Shown: positions 1 through 8,800 of the stretch, in pieces
Layout of the letters: each line of letters opens with the position of its first letter
Numbering within the stretch: position 1 is the stretch's first letter
From: a bacterium
GTDB lineage: Bacteria > UBP6 > UBA1177
Direction: 5' to 3'
Length of the DNA: 64,000 nucleotides
Assembly: GCA_017538365.1 (NCBI GenBank)
Contig: JAFYIZ010000028.1
Span: forward strand, 1-64,000
Made by a program: the position numbers and the translations under genes
Notes under the pieces: generated by a model
The model's database searches: none
What the model was told of the DNA's origin: nothing
What the model saw: only the letters and a program-made list of their open reading frames with translations

Positions 1-171
1 AACGATTTGCAGAAATATAGAGACGAAAATAAATGGCGTAAATTTATAATGTTGGATAAAAAGAGAAAATTGGACAAAATTTCGATGGTTTACCTGAAAA
101 AAACGGGGGTTCCCGGAATAATTTACAGGAATTCTAATGACATATTGAAAGATTTGGAGGAATTAAGATGA
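1..171 (+). CDS. C-terminal end of a thioredoxin-like protein (partial)
   Basis: Frame 1 is open from the window edge to a TGA at 169-171 and encodes 56 residues. The stretch KTGVPGIIYRN looks like the cis-proline loop of thioredoxin-fold proteins (TlpA/redoxin type), followed by a final helix (ILKDLEELR). The active-site CxxC, if there is one, lies upstream of the window. The stop overlaps the next gene's start as ATGA, so the two genes are very likely translationally coupled. The fold assignment rests on one short motif and is tentative; that this is a real coding end is more secure because of the ATGA overlap. Confidence 0.5.
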   Translation, partial: NDLQKYRDENKWRKFIMLDKKRKLDKISMVYLKKTGVPGIIYRNSNDILKDLEELR

Positions 172-1187
172 GAAAGTTTTTCATTCTTACCCTGATGGTT
201 GCTTGTTTAATGATGGTTTCATGCGTTGAAAGGCGTAACAGAGTCATCCTTGACAAATTTATTCCGATTCCGGACAATTGCGAAATCAAACCCGGCGGTG
301 ACACTTATTACACCGAAGGCAAGATAGACCTCGCATTTACGTTCGATTACAAACTTGCTTTTCAGCTTACGAACTACATTCCGTCAAGTGACGGCGGAAA
401 TTCCGAGCTGACTACCGCGGAAGCCAATTATTTCTATGCCGAAAAGGTAGAAATAGAGTACGAATGGTATCCTTATAAGCAGGAGACGACCGGAGCTCAA
501 CTTAAACTTAACCAGAAACTTTGGAATAAAAAGACAAGAAATACTGAACATCGTATCGTTGTAGGTCCCGACGGAGGTCAGGCGGCAGGCTGGGTTCATA
601 TTTTTGAAGAAGCTCAGATACTAAATCTTCTCGAAAATGATGTTAATAATTACGATTGGATTGCAAACCCGCTTATCATAAAAGTCAGAGTCATCGGTGA
701 ACTTGCTGACGGTACGACTGTCAAGACGAACAAGATGAATTTCAACATCATCCCGACTTTCGGAACCACGATTCAGCAGGGATCAACATATTATATTCCG
801 GAAGGCGGTTTTCAGGCAGAGACGGATGAAAACGGCAAAGAGACAAAGTCGGCTGAAAAAGTTGAGTATGAGACAATAAAGGGTATGTGTGCTTTCAGTG
901 ATCCTATTCTTGGCGGATGTCTCTACGGTCAGGATGATGCGATGGTCAACTGCTATGCAGGTGATACGGCTTGGGAACAGTATATCGTCGAATCGAACGG
1001 CTGGACCTACATTCCTGGGTATGCAGCTTACGGCGTAGTCGAAATGATCTACAATACCTACAAAAAACCTGCCAATGACAACGGTTATTACGCATGCTGT
1101 CCTTCACAGGAGCCTCCTGAGCCAGAGGATAAAGAAGATGATGACGCTTCCAACGCTGCTAATGGTGGTGCTACAGGCGGAGAATAA
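168..1187 (+). CDS. Lipoprotein of unknown function
   Basis: The 339-residue product starts with a short basic region, a hydrophobic core and a lipobox ending MMVSC (Cys19), so it should be cut by signal peptidase II and lipidated. The mature part is rich in Tyr and charged residues, with several Cys pairs near the C-terminus (GGCLYG, MVNCYAG, YYACCPS) and an acidic tail (EPEDKEDDDAS). I do not recognise a domain. It is translationally coupled to the preceding thioredoxin-like gene through ATGA. A redox partner acting on the Cys-rich C-terminus is possible but inferred only from that neighbour. Confidence 0.75.
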   Translation: MRKFFILTLMVACLMMVSCVERRNRVILDKFIPIPDNCEIKPGGDTYYTEGKIDLAFTFDYKLAFQLTNYIPSSDGGNSELTTAEANYFYAEKVEIEYEWYPYKQETTGAQLKLNQKLWNKKTRNTEHRIVVGPDGGQAAGWVHIFEEAQILNLLENDVNNYDWIANPLIIKVRVIGELADGTTVKTNKMNFNIIPTFGTTIQQGSTYYIPEGGFQAETDENGKETKSAEKVEYETIKGMCAFSDPILGGCLYGQDDAMVNCYAGDTAWEQYIVESNGWTYIPGYAAYGVVEMIYNTYKKPANDNGYYACCPSQEPPEPEDKEDDDASNAANGGATGGE

Positions 1188-1257
1188 AATTCTTCTGAGT
1201 CAATCCTTTTTGCATTTCTCTTTTTTTTCCTGAATTTCAAAAAAATCTTCTTAAAAA

Positions 1258-1285
1258 GTGATTTTTAAATATTTTTCCTTATTAT
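1258..1285 (+). promoter_or_regulatory. Candidate promoter for the phospholipid/division operon
   Basis: The 137-bp gap before the CDP-alcohol transferase gene is very A+T-rich. It holds a TATTAT -10 at 1280-1285, a weak GTGATT -35 at 1258-1263 with a 16-bp spacer, then GTACCG and a run of seven T. This layout matches stronger promoters elsewhere in the window. No hairpin terminator for the upstream lipoprotein gene is visible. Confidence 0.3.
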
Positions 1286-1324
1286 GTACCGTTTTTTTGT
1301 TTCGTTTTTTATTTTGGAGGAAAA

Positions 1325-2125
1325 ATGAGACTTGTCCATCTGAAAGATGTCGTAACTTTGGGAAATGTTGCTATCGGTTTTCTTTCCGCTGTTTTGGCGA
1401 TAGAGGGTGATGTCCAGCAGGCATGCTACTTGATAATGGTTGCTTTCGTTCTCGATTTTTGCGACGGTATCGTTGCGAGACTTACGAAAATGAGCAACGA
1501 ATTCGGAAAAGAACTCGATCTTATTGCAGATCATGTGACTTACGCCGTATGTCCGGCATTTGTGCTCTACGCTTTTTTCAGGATCGAAAACGGCGGCTTT
1601 GTCAATGCTCTGGTTGCGTACTGCATGGGAATGGTTCCTCTTGTTTTCGGCTGTGTCAGACATGCGAGAAACGAGGTCTATGACATTGATTTTCCGCGTT
1701 TCTTCCTCGGGACTCCGCGCCCTGTTTCGGCTTTTTATCTGGTGAGCCTTATCGGTGTCGGAACGCACCTCAGCGAATTTGTTCCGAAAGAGTATCTTCC
1801 GTACTACAAGTATTTTCTTATTCCTGTTTTCATCTGGATAGGCTGGAACAACCTCTCTTTCAGGCCGTTCCTCAGCCATCATGGACGTAAATTCAATAAA
1901 AAACTTAAATTCTTTATGAGTGCCGCTGTCGTTCTGCTTGTTTTGAGCGGTATAGCCACATCTTTAACCAACAAACCGTGGCTTCTTGACTGTCTGTTTT
2001 TTGAGATGCTCGTCTACACTTTCCTGACGCCTCTATGCTTCGATAAAGGCGATCTTGACGGATACAAGGAGTATGTCGCGGCTAAAAAGGCTGAAATCGC
2101 TGAAGATATGAAACCAAAAGGTTAG
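1325..2125 (+). CDS. CDP-alcohol phosphatidyltransferase, PssA-like
   Basis: This 266-residue integral membrane protein carries the complete CDP-alcohol phosphatidyltransferase motif, DG-x2-AR-x8-G-x3-D-x3-D, at about residues 48-71. The family swaps the CMP of a CDP-linked donor for an alcohol. The N-terminus (TLGNVAIGFLSAVLAIEG) and the motif context resemble CDP-diacylglycerol-serine O-phosphatidyltransferase. However, the next gene encodes an inositol-phosphate-cytidylyltransferase-like enzyme, so a CDP-inositol type substrate is also possible. The start follows a strong GGAGG at 1316-1320. It is the first gene of a run of five closely spaced or overlapping genes. Confidence 0.85.
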   Translation: MRLVHLKDVVTLGNVAIGFLSAVLAIEGDVQQACYLIMVAFVLDFCDGIVARLTKMSNEFGKELDLIADHVTYAVCPAFVLYAFFRIENGGFVNALVAYCMGMVPLVFGCVRHARNEVYDIDFPRFFLGTPRPVSAFYLVSLIGVGTHLSEFVPKEYLPYYKYFLIPVFIWIGWNNLSFRPFLSHHGRKFNKKLKFFMSAAVVLLVLSGIATSLTNKPWLLDCLFFEMLVYTFLTPLCFDKGDLDGYKEYVAAKKAEIAEDMKPKG

Positions 2126-2133
2126 AGGAAAAT

Positions 2134-3450
2134 ATGATAAGACAAGGCGTTATCCTTGCAAGCGGGCTTGGCAGCAGGCTCAACAGTGAAGGAAGAAATG
2201 AACCAAAACCGCTTATGCCAGTAGGCGGTATGGCTTTGATTGAGCGCGTGATCACACTCATGCAGTCGGTTGGTATTGAAAAAATCGTCGTTGTTGTCGG
2301 TTACCGCGGCGATCAGATCAAAGAATACATAGCAAAAAACAATATTCAGGGCGTTGTTTTTGCTGAGAATACCGAATACAACAAGAAAAACGGCATTTCG
2401 CTGCTTCGTGCCCGGGAGTTTCTGGATGAAGCTCCGTTTATGCTTTCTATGTCCGATCACATTTTTTCAAATGATTTTTTTGCCGATTTCCTGGAAAAGG
2501 CTGAGCCGAAACTGGAAAAATACGATGTTGTTCTTTCTGTCGACAGAAATATCGAAGGGGTTTTTGACCTCGACGATGCGACGAAAGTCGTTACCGAAGA
2601 CGGTGAAATAACGACGATAGGCAAGGAACTTCCTTCGTATGACGCAGTTGATACCGGGCTTTTCCTCTGCAAACCGGCTGTATTTCCGAGACTTCAGGAT
2701 ATTTATGACACGAAAGGCGATGTTTCCATTTCGGATGTCATGGGAATGGAGGCTCTTGAGAGAAAGTTCGCATGTGCAGAAATGACGGGACATCTCTGGC
2801 AGGATGTCGACACTCCTTCGATGAAAAACGAAGCCGAGGAACGCCTGATAGACAACTATCTTGAAAAGGATGATTCCTTTGGATTTTTTTCGAATAAACT
2901 GTTTGCCAAAAGCGCGAAAGAACTTGCTCTTATGCTTTTCGGGCATGAGCATTTCGACTGGAATCTGCTTAGTACCGTAGTTTTTATAGTTGTTCTTCTG
3001 TTTACGGCAGTCGCTCTTTTTGCCGGTGTTCCGCAGCTTTCCGCTGTTCCGCTTCTGCTTGCTACATTCGTTTTTTATCTCGGCAAAATCAGAAACAACG
3101 TGAGAACGGTTCCTCTGAAAAACGAAAATTTCATTTTTTCATGGAAATTCAACTTCATACTTGCGACTTTGCCGGCTGTTTTGGAGACATGCGGAACGCT
3201 TTTTGTCGGTCTGCCGCTTGTTGTCGTGATGTTTGCCGTTTCTCTGGCCGAAGCTCTTAAACTCGGAAATGTTCTGCAGCGTCTCGAACTGCCTCAGATT
3301 TCCGACAGTGTGGCGGACACTTATCTTTCACCCTCTCTTTTCTGGATCGTTTATGTCGTTTGCATGGTGATTCTGCCTGAATGGTTTGTCGGGTTTGTTC
3401 CTTTTGCATACTTTATATTTTTGCCTTTTTCCGGTGAGAAGAGGAGTTGA
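2134..3450 (+). CDS. Nucleotidyltransferase (inositol-1-P cytidylyltransferase-like) with membrane C-terminal domain
   Basis: Residues 1 to about 240 form a sugar-nucleotidyltransferase fold: GVILASGLGSRL for NTP binding, EPKPLMPVGG, LSMSDHIFSND with the catalytic Asp, DAVDTGLFLC and LWQDVDTPSMKNEAE. This order and wording resemble the IPCT half of thermophile IPCT/DIPPS enzymes, which make CDP-inositol. The C-terminal 180 residues contain several membrane segments but no CDP-alcohol transferase motif, unlike IPCT/DIPPS fusions. That missing activity is encoded by the gene immediately upstream, 8 bp away. A GAGG lies just before the ATG. The true alcohol substrate is unknown; choline or another alditol phosphate would fit equally well. 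Confidence 0.75.
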   Translation: MIRQGVILASGLGSRLNSEGRNEPKPLMPVGGMALIERVITLMQSVGIEKIVVVVGYRGDQIKEYIAKNNIQGVVFAENTEYNKKNGISLLRAREFLDEAPFMLSMSDHIFSNDFFADFLEKAEPKLEKYDVVLSVDRNIEGVFDLDDATKVVTEDGEITTIGKELPSYDAVDTGLFLCKPAVFPRLQDIYDTKGDVSISDVMGMEALERKFACAEMTGHLWQDVDTPSMKNEAEERLIDNYLEKDDSFGFFSNKLFAKSAKELALMLFGHEHFDWNLLSTVVFIVVLLFTAVALFAGVPQLSAVPLLLATFVFYLGKIRNNVRTVPLKNENFIFSWKFNFILATLPAVLETCGTLFVGLPLVVVMFAVSLAEALKLGNVLQRLELPQISDSVADTYLSPSLFWIVYVVCMVILPEWFVGFVPFAYFIFLPFSGEKRS

Positions 3451-3860
3451 TGGAACTTAAAAAACGTGTCGGTAAAGATTTTTCGATCGATATAAGTTCT
3501 CTTGTCGACGTTCTTTTCACGCTTCTCATTTTCTTTTCTCTTACGAGCACTTTCGTAAAGGAGTCCGGGCTTAAAGTCGATCTTCCTAAAGCAAGTTCCG
3601 ATACACCGCTCGTTTCGGCTGAAAAGTTTGAAATCGCGATAAGCGCCGACGGCAGGGTCGCTTTGGGCGGAACAGAGGTTTCGTCGGTTGAAGAGATAAA
3701 AGAATTCCTATCAAAATTTGACACGGATATGCGTTTAAAATATGTTATGGTCATCAAAGCCGACGTTACAACTCAGCACGGCAGGGTAACGGAAGTTCTT
3801 GATATACTGAAATCTTTGAAATTTGAAAATATAGCAGTGGCAACGAGGTCAAAAGAATGA
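3450..3860 (+). CDS. exbD: ExbD/TolR family biopolymer transport protein
   Basis: This 136-residue protein has the ExbD/TolR layout: a short cytoplasmic N-terminus, one membrane segment containing the key Asp (DISSLVDVLFTLLIFF), and a periplasmic domain. ExbD/TolR proteins work with an ExbB/TolQ motor to convert proton motive force into motion of TonB-like partners. I chose ATG 3450 over the in-frame TTG at 3447, because GAGGAG at 3441-3446 leaves no room before the TTG. The ATG overlaps the upstream stop as TGATG. No ExbB/TolQ gene is adjacent, so the partner must be encoded elsewhere. Confidence 0.9.
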   Translation: MELKKRVGKDFSIDISSLVDVLFTLLIFFSLTSTFVKESGLKVDLPKASSDTPLVSAEKFEIAISADGRVALGGTEVSSVEEIKEFLSKFDTDMRLKYVMVIKADVTTQHGRVTEVLDILKSLKFENIAVATRSKE

Positions 3861-4141
3861 AAAAAAACCAAAAATTTTTCATTATCGGTTTTTTATTTTT
3901 GGTATTTTCAGCTGTTTGTATCTACGACATTCTTTCCTCTTACGGCGAATTCAACCGCAACAGGGACAAAATCAAAGTGATAGAAGAAAAACAGTATGTC
4001 ATAAGCCGCGAAAAAGATATTTTGAATTGGAAAATAGAACGTTTTTCCAAAAATCCTAAGGCTGCCGAGGAAATTCTCAGGCAGAAATACAAAATGATTC
4101 GCTCAGATCAATACAAATACAGATATACGCCCGAAAAATGA
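3857..4141 (+). CDS. Septum formation initiator (DivIC/FtsB family)
   Basis: The 94-residue product has one N-terminal membrane segment (about residues 8-27), then a charged coiled-coil-like stretch and a short conserved tail (EEILRQKYKMIRSDQYKYRY). This is the standard size and shape of FtsB/DivIC proteins, which link FtsL and FtsQ-type proteins in the divisome. The ATG overlaps the exbD stop as ATGA, and the stop overlaps the next start the same way. The family is well supported by architecture, but sequence conservation in this family is low. Confidence 0.75.
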   Translation: MKKNQKFFIIGFLFLVFSAVCIYDILSSYGEFNRNRDKIKVIEEKQYVISREKDILNWKIERFSKNPKAAEEILRQKYKMIRSDQYKYRYTPEK

Positions 4142-6150
4142 CAGCTTTACTTGAATTCCGTTTTTTTGGTCACATCGTGACCCTTTTGTTTTCTATCCTT
4201 TCAATTTATTTCAAGGAAAGTATTCCGATCCTCATCATACTTTGGAGTATTTTCGTTTTTTTGGTAATCTATCTCCGTCTCGTTGAAAAGAAGAGAATCC
4301 CCGTACAGCTTTTTCTGCTCCCTCTATTCATAGTTTCCGGCGGAGTTGCCGGGAGTCCTGTTCTTCCGCTCCTTTTTCTTGCTCTGCCGCTGACTTTGCA
4401 GAAAAGCGACGACAGTTCATACATCGGATTTGCTGTAACAGCGTTCATTCTGATGCTGTGCAGCGGCAATATTTCCGATTATTCCGATTTTATCATTTAT
4501 GTTTTATTCGTTTTTTCAGCGATAGGCGTCTGGTTTTTCATGAGGAAGGGTTTTTCGTTTCTGCTGGCTCAAGCGCCTGCCGCTCCGATTGCAATGAAAT
4601 CCAAAGTCAGCGCTCCGCTTGTCAAGGATCCTTTCAGACCGCTGAAAAAGTATCTTGTCCGCACCAAGAATTTCAACAACAAACCTGTTTATCTGCGTTT
4701 GGTCGTACTTCTGCCTGGCGGAATGGCGAAAATATACGAATCCGATACAGAATTTGCGTTAAAAGGTCTTCTGTTCAGGGCAGTCCACGATAAAACCGAG
4801 GTTGCAACCAATGTTCTTCTGGATGACGACAGGGAAAATATTCCGATGATGCCCGAATACAACTTCAGAATATACTATCCCGTTTCTCTGGTCGATTCTG
4901 ACGATGTAACCCTTTTTGAGCCTGAATATGTCGTTGTTGTCGACACCAACATTAAAGGGAAAATCGACAAGGAAGAACTCATTCAGAAGTTCTCCGAGAT
5001 AAAGGACGACGTTCTGGAACAGCTCAGACAGTCAGAAACTTTCAGTCATATTTCAGTTGAAAAACAGCGTAATGCCACGCTTTATCAGGAGACTTCGAAT
5101 ATTGTCGATGCTTTTGACCACGACGAACTTCTCAAAGCCGCAGCGCTTGCGATATTCAATCTCGCTCCGGAAGCGAGCGGCGTATTTGTTGCAACAAAAG
5201 GCGAAGAAAACACTTTCTCAGGTTACTCTTTTACAGTCAAAGAGCTTTCCAAAGGGAAGGTAAAACTTGAAATGTCCGATATAAACGATCCCGTTACCGC
5301 TGAAATGAAGGATTCACAGTCGATTCATGCCATGATGGTAAACGGAAAAATTGACGATTACTACGAGGCCACAGATGTAAACAAACGGAAGTCAAATCCT
5401 CTGTTTCCGTCGGAATTCGATGATCTTAACAAAAAAAGCTGCATCATGATCCGCTGTATGACCTTTAAAAACGATGTCAAAGGAACAATTTCGGTTCTTA
5501 CCGACACGATAAATGATTTTGAAGAGCTCAAAAAGCATTCCGCATCGGTCAGGATGATTTCCAAAGTTGTTACATCGGCACTCAACAACATCGAAATGTT
5601 CCAGAAGATGGAGGAACTTTCAAACATCGACGGTTTGACAGGGCTTTACAACAGGCGCTGTTTCAACAATATGATCGAACAGAAAATCAGCGAAGCGGGC
5701 AGGAGTAAGGTTCAGCTTTCTATGATCATGCTTGACATCGACTTTTTCAAGAAAGTCAACGATACCTACGGTCACAAAGCTGGAGACGATGTTATCCGCT
5801 TTATTTCGGCAACGATAAAGAAATCAATCCGAAAAGTCGATTTTGCGGCGCGTTACGGCGGAGAGGAATTCGTGATTCTGCTTTACAATACATCTATTGC
5901 CGCGGCGGCCAATATTGCGGACAAAATCAGGAATATCGTCCGCGATTCAACGGTCAATGCCGATGGATCACCTCTGAATATAACAATCTCGCTGGGTGTT
6001 TCGTCTTTCCCGATGCCTTCGATGAATGCAGACAGTCTTGTTAAAAACGCTGATACCGCTCTTTACTACTCAAAAGAACACGGCCGCGACCAAGTTTCTG
6101 TTTTTAACAGCAGTATGGAAGAAAGAGACGAAGAAGAAGAGGAAAAATAA
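4138..6150 (+). CDS. Membrane diguanylate cyclase with GAF-like and GGDEF domains
   Basis: This 670-residue protein starts with about five to six membrane segments (residues 1-145). A central region of about 300 residues probably contains a GAF-like sensor, and a full GGDEF domain occupies about 495-655. The signature is YGGEEF near residue 574. An inhibitory I-site, RKVD, sits five residues upstream, so product inhibition by c-di-GMP is expected. The enzyme should make c-di-GMP from two GTP at the inner membrane. Its ATG overlaps the divIC/ftsB-like stop (ATGA). The short acidic C-terminal tail (ERDEEEEEK) is unremarkable. Confidence 0.9.
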   Translation: MTALLEFRFFGHIVTLLFSILSIYFKESIPILIILWSIFVFLVIYLRLVEKKRIPVQLFLLPLFIVSGGVAGSPVLPLLFLALPLTLQKSDDSSYIGFAVTAFILMLCSGNISDYSDFIIYVLFVFSAIGVWFFMRKGFSFLLAQAPAAPIAMKSKVSAPLVKDPFRPLKKYLVRTKNFNNKPVYLRLVVLLPGGMAKIYESDTEFALKGLLFRAVHDKTEVATNVLLDDDRENIPMMPEYNFRIYYPVSLVDSDDVTLFEPEYVVVVDTNIKGKIDKEELIQKFSEIKDDVLEQLRQSETFSHISVEKQRNATLYQETSNIVDAFDHDELLKAAALAIFNLAPEASGVFVATKGEENTFSGYSFTVKELSKGKVKLEMSDINDPVTAEMKDSQSIHAMMVNGKIDDYYEATDVNKRKSNPLFPSEFDDLNKKSCIMIRCMTFKNDVKGTISVLTDTINDFEELKKHSASVRMISKVVTSALNNIEMFQKMEELSNIDGLTGLYNRRCFNNMIEQKISEAGRSKVQLSMIMLDIDFFKKVNDTYGHKAGDDVIRFISATIKKSIRKVDFAARYGGEEFVILLYNTSIAAAANIADKIRNIVRDSTVNADGSPLNITISLGVSSFPMPSMNADSLVKNADTALYYSKEHGRDQVSVFNSSMEERDEEEEEK

Positions 6151-6161
6151 ATTTTTCCCGA

Positions 6162-7691
6162 TTATTTTCCGTCAACAGTGAATGATTCTCTGTGGAGTGA
6201 ATTGTCCGATTCGGTGTTTACCGAAATTCTGAGTTCTTTTTTGAGTTTGTCGAGTTCGTCAGAGTATTTCTGTTCAAGCGCGAAAATCGTTTCAGGATGC
6301 GCTTTTACGGTGATAACCCGGCTTCCGTAAAGTTTTACGTGTTTTTTTATTTCGCGGAAAATCTGGAAAGTTACGGTTTCTCTTGAGCGGATTATGCCGT
6401 TTCCGCTGCAGTACGGGCACGGTTCGGTGAGAGACGAGATGTTGCTTTCGGTCGTTCTTTTGCGCGTTATCTGGATTAGTCCGAGGCGCGTGAAGTAGAA
6501 AACTGTACACTTCGCCGGATCTTTTTCAAGCTCATGCTCGAGTTTTGCGATAACTTTTTTCTTGTTTGCCTGATTGCGCATGTCTATGAAGTCAACGACG
6601 ATGATTCCCGCTAAATTCCTGAGTCTCAGGTGGTATGCGATTTCCTCGGCAGCTTCGCAGTTCGTTTTGACGACTGTGCTTTCGAGGTCGCCTTTCCCGA
6701 CAAATTTGCCGGTGTTGACGTCAATGACTGTGAGAGCTTCGGTCTGTTCGATGATAAGGAAACCTCCGCTTTTGAGCCAGATTTTTTTCTTTACCAGTTT
6801 GGTGACTTCCGGCTCGATCGAATAGTAGTCGAAAATCGGGTAGGGCAGATCGTAGAATTTCACTTTGTCGTCGGGATTCTCACCGTAGAAAGCGAAGTAG
6901 TCACGTACTGCTTTTTCATCGTTTTTGTTGTCGACGACGATTTCGGAAAGTTCGCTCATTCCGGTGTTCTGAACGAAATCGAGCATCGGGTCGAGTGCTG
7001 GTTCGATAAGTGCCGTTCCTTTGCCTTTCTGGAAAGTATTCTGGATAGAAAGCCATTTTTTTATGAGGAAAACGACCTCTTTTTCGATTGTTTTGAGGTC
7101 TGTTTCAGCCGCCAGAGTCCTGAGAATTATGCCGTAGCCTTTCTTTAAAACTTTCTGACCGAACTCTTTGAGCTCTTCGCGTTTTTCGCGGTCGCTGATT
7201 TTGCGGCTTACGCCGATGTGGTTGATTGTCGGCAGCAGAACGCAGTATCTTCCGGCAAGCGAAATGTGTGTCGTGAGTTTCGCACCTTTCTGTCCGATCG
7301 GCTCTTTTACGACCTGAACAAGGATTCTGTTTCCCTCTTTCGCGTATTCGGTGATGTCTGTGAATCTGCGCGGTTCGTTCTGAGTTTCCTGTACTTGATC
7401 CTCGCTGTTTACATCATCGTCGTCGTCGCTTTCGAGGTTTTTCTGATACTCTTCATAAGTTATGTTCAGTTTCAGGTCGTTTGCGTGGATGAATCCCGTC
7501 CTTGTGCCGCCGAATTCGACAAATGCCGACTGCATTCCCGGCAGAACGCGGCGGATTATGCCTGAATATATGTTTGAAAGACAGCTTCCTTCCTCCGAGT
7601 GCATGACGTGGAGTTCGACTAGTTTTCTGTCTTCAAGTATGGCTATTCGTTTTTCGCCGTATGTGTTGTTTACGATTATCTGTCTGTTCAT
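6162..7691 (-). CDS. rng: Ribonuclease G/E family endoribonuclease
   Basis: At 509 residues this matches RNase G rather than the longer RNase E. An S1 domain lies near the N-terminus (GIIRRVLPGMQSAFVEFG). The DNase-I-like catalytic core has both metal-binding aspartates, VIDVNTG and VVDFIDM. The zinc-link is CPYCSGNG. The protein cleaves single-stranded RNA in 16S rRNA 5' maturation and mRNA turnover. An acidic insertion (ESDDDDDVNSED) interrupts the S1 domain, as in many homologs. It lies 6 bp after the phosphodiesterase gene and ends 11 bp from the GGDEF gene's stop in convergent orientation. Confidence 0.93.
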   Translation of the reverse strand: MNRQIIVNNTYGEKRIAILEDRKLVELHVMHSEEGSCLSNIYSGIIRRVLPGMQSAFVEFGGTRTGFIHANDLKLNITYEEYQKNLESDDDDDVNSEDQVQETQNEPRRFTDITEYAKEGNRILVQVVKEPIGQKGAKLTTHISLAGRYCVLLPTINHIGVSRKISDREKREELKEFGQKVLKKGYGIILRTLAAETDLKTIEKEVVFLIKKWLSIQNTFQKGKGTALIEPALDPMLDFVQNTGMSELSEIVVDNKNDEKAVRDYFAFYGENPDDKVKFYDLPYPIFDYYSIEPEVTKLVKKKIWLKSGGFLIIEQTEALTVIDVNTGKFVGKGDLESTVVKTNCEAAEEIAYHLRLRNLAGIIVVDFIDMRNQANKKKVIAKLEHELEKDPAKCTVFYFTRLGLIQITRKRTTESNISSLTEPCPYCSGNGIIRSRETVTFQIFREIKKHVKLYGSRVITVKAHPETIFALEQKYSDELDKLKKELRISVNTESDNSLHRESFTVDGK

Positions 7692-7697
7692 TGTTTT

Positions 7698-8468
7698 TTA
7701 AGATACTGTTATCGGACGTTTCTGCTTCATCGGGGTGATTTTCATCGGGCTTTTGATGCTCTTTATGTCGGCGATGATCTCGTCTTCCAAATTGGGTTTC
7801 AGGTGGAAAGTGTGGATTTCGCAGTGCCTGTTGATTTTTGCGAGTTCACCCGCAAGCTGTGAAGGTGTCAGGTGTTTCGACGCCGTCGCCAGTTTTTCAA
7901 GCCTGTTGGGAAAAGAAGTTTCCCAGCAAATTGTTTTTATTGAAGGATCGTTGTTTATATGATCCACAAAATTCTGACATATTCCTGTGTCGCCTGAGTA
8001 GGCTATCGATTCACCGTCCTTTTTGATGATGAACCCGAGCGATTCAACGACGTGGTTCACTTCGATCGGCAGGAATTCGATCCCTTCGATCGAAAAAGGT
8101 TCGTCGAATTTTATCGGCTGAAACTTTATCGTCGGATTCCTTCTGGTCGGAAGTTTCGTGAAATCAGGCCAGACAAGATCGTTGAATATGTTGCCCATTA
8201 TCTGCGCCATGATGTTTTCAGTCGTGTAAACCGTGAACGAATGATTTCCGAGTGAAAGCATGAAATCGGCGAAAATCGGCAGATTTTTGATGTGATCGAA
8301 GTGACAGTGGGTTATGATGACGTGTTTTATTGCAAGGAGCTGGTTCGTATCGAGAGATGACATGATCGAACCGGTGTCAATTACTGTCGTAGGTGTAACG
8401 AGCATGGAGATACACTTTTTATTTTCAAGATCGCTGCCGTAGCAGCCAAGCGGAACTATGGAAAGCAT
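7698..8468 (-). CDS. Class II 3',5'-cyclic-nucleotide phosphodiesterase (metallo-beta-lactamase fold)
   Basis: The 256-residue protein shows the class II phosphodiesterase zinc motif HCHFDHIKNL, the SGDTG motif, and a C-terminal TFHLKP that corresponds to the family's H-x-KP region. Such enzymes hydrolyse cAMP or cGMP. The glycine usually found two residues after the last His of the motif is replaced, but all metal-binding residues are present. It sits between the nifU-like gene and rng on the same strand, probably in one transcript. A GGAGG precedes the ATG. A general metallo-hydrolase activity on another phosphodiester cannot be excluded. Confidence 0.8.
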   Translation of the reverse strand: MLSIVPLGCYGSDLENKKCISMLVTPTTVIDTGSIMSSLDTNQLLAIKHVIITHCHFDHIKNLPIFADFMLSLGNHSFTVYTTENIMAQIMGNIFNDLVWPDFTKLPTRRNPTIKFQPIKFDEPFSIEGIEFLPIEVNHVVESLGFIIKKDGESIAYSGDTGICQNFVDHINNDPSIKTICWETSFPNRLEKLATASKHLTPSQLAGELAKINRHCEIHTFHLKPNLEDEIIADIKSIKSPMKITPMKQKRPITVS

Positions 8469-8520
8469 TTCATCCTCCGAATACCGAAGCCTGACTCAGT
8501 GAGCCGGTTTTTGAAGAATT

Positions 8521-8757
8521 TTAGACGTTTATAACTTCTTTTACTTCCGGAACGAGTCTCTTGAGGTGCTGTTCGATTCCCATTTTGAGAGTCATCTGAC
8601 TCATCGGACATCCTGCGCAGTGACCCTGAAGAGCGACTTTTACAGTGCCGTCATCGGTGATTTCTATAATCTGGACATCGCCGCCGTCTCTCTGAAGCGC
8701 GGGACGGACGTCTTCAAGAACTTCTTTAACCTTTTCTTTCCAATCGTTTGCAGCCAT
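8521..8757 (-). CDS. NifU C-terminal domain Fe-S scaffold protein
   Basis: This 78-residue protein consists only of the NifU C-terminal (Nfu) domain. The Fe-S-binding CxxC is present in GHCAGCPMS, preceded by RPALQRDGGDV, which is diagnostic. Nfu proteins carry [4Fe-4S] clusters to client apoproteins. It is the first gene after a strong promoter (8801-8828), with a GGGAG before the ATG. It is followed by the phosphodiesterase and RNase G genes. Confidence 0.93.
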   Translation of the reverse strand: MAANDWKEKVKEVLEDVRPALQRDGGDVQIIEITDDGTVKVALQGHCAGCPMSQMTLKMGIEQHLKRLVPEVKEVINV

Positions 8758-8800
8758 TGTAATCTCCCTAAAAATTCAGTAAAAAAACAAAAAACGGCGA

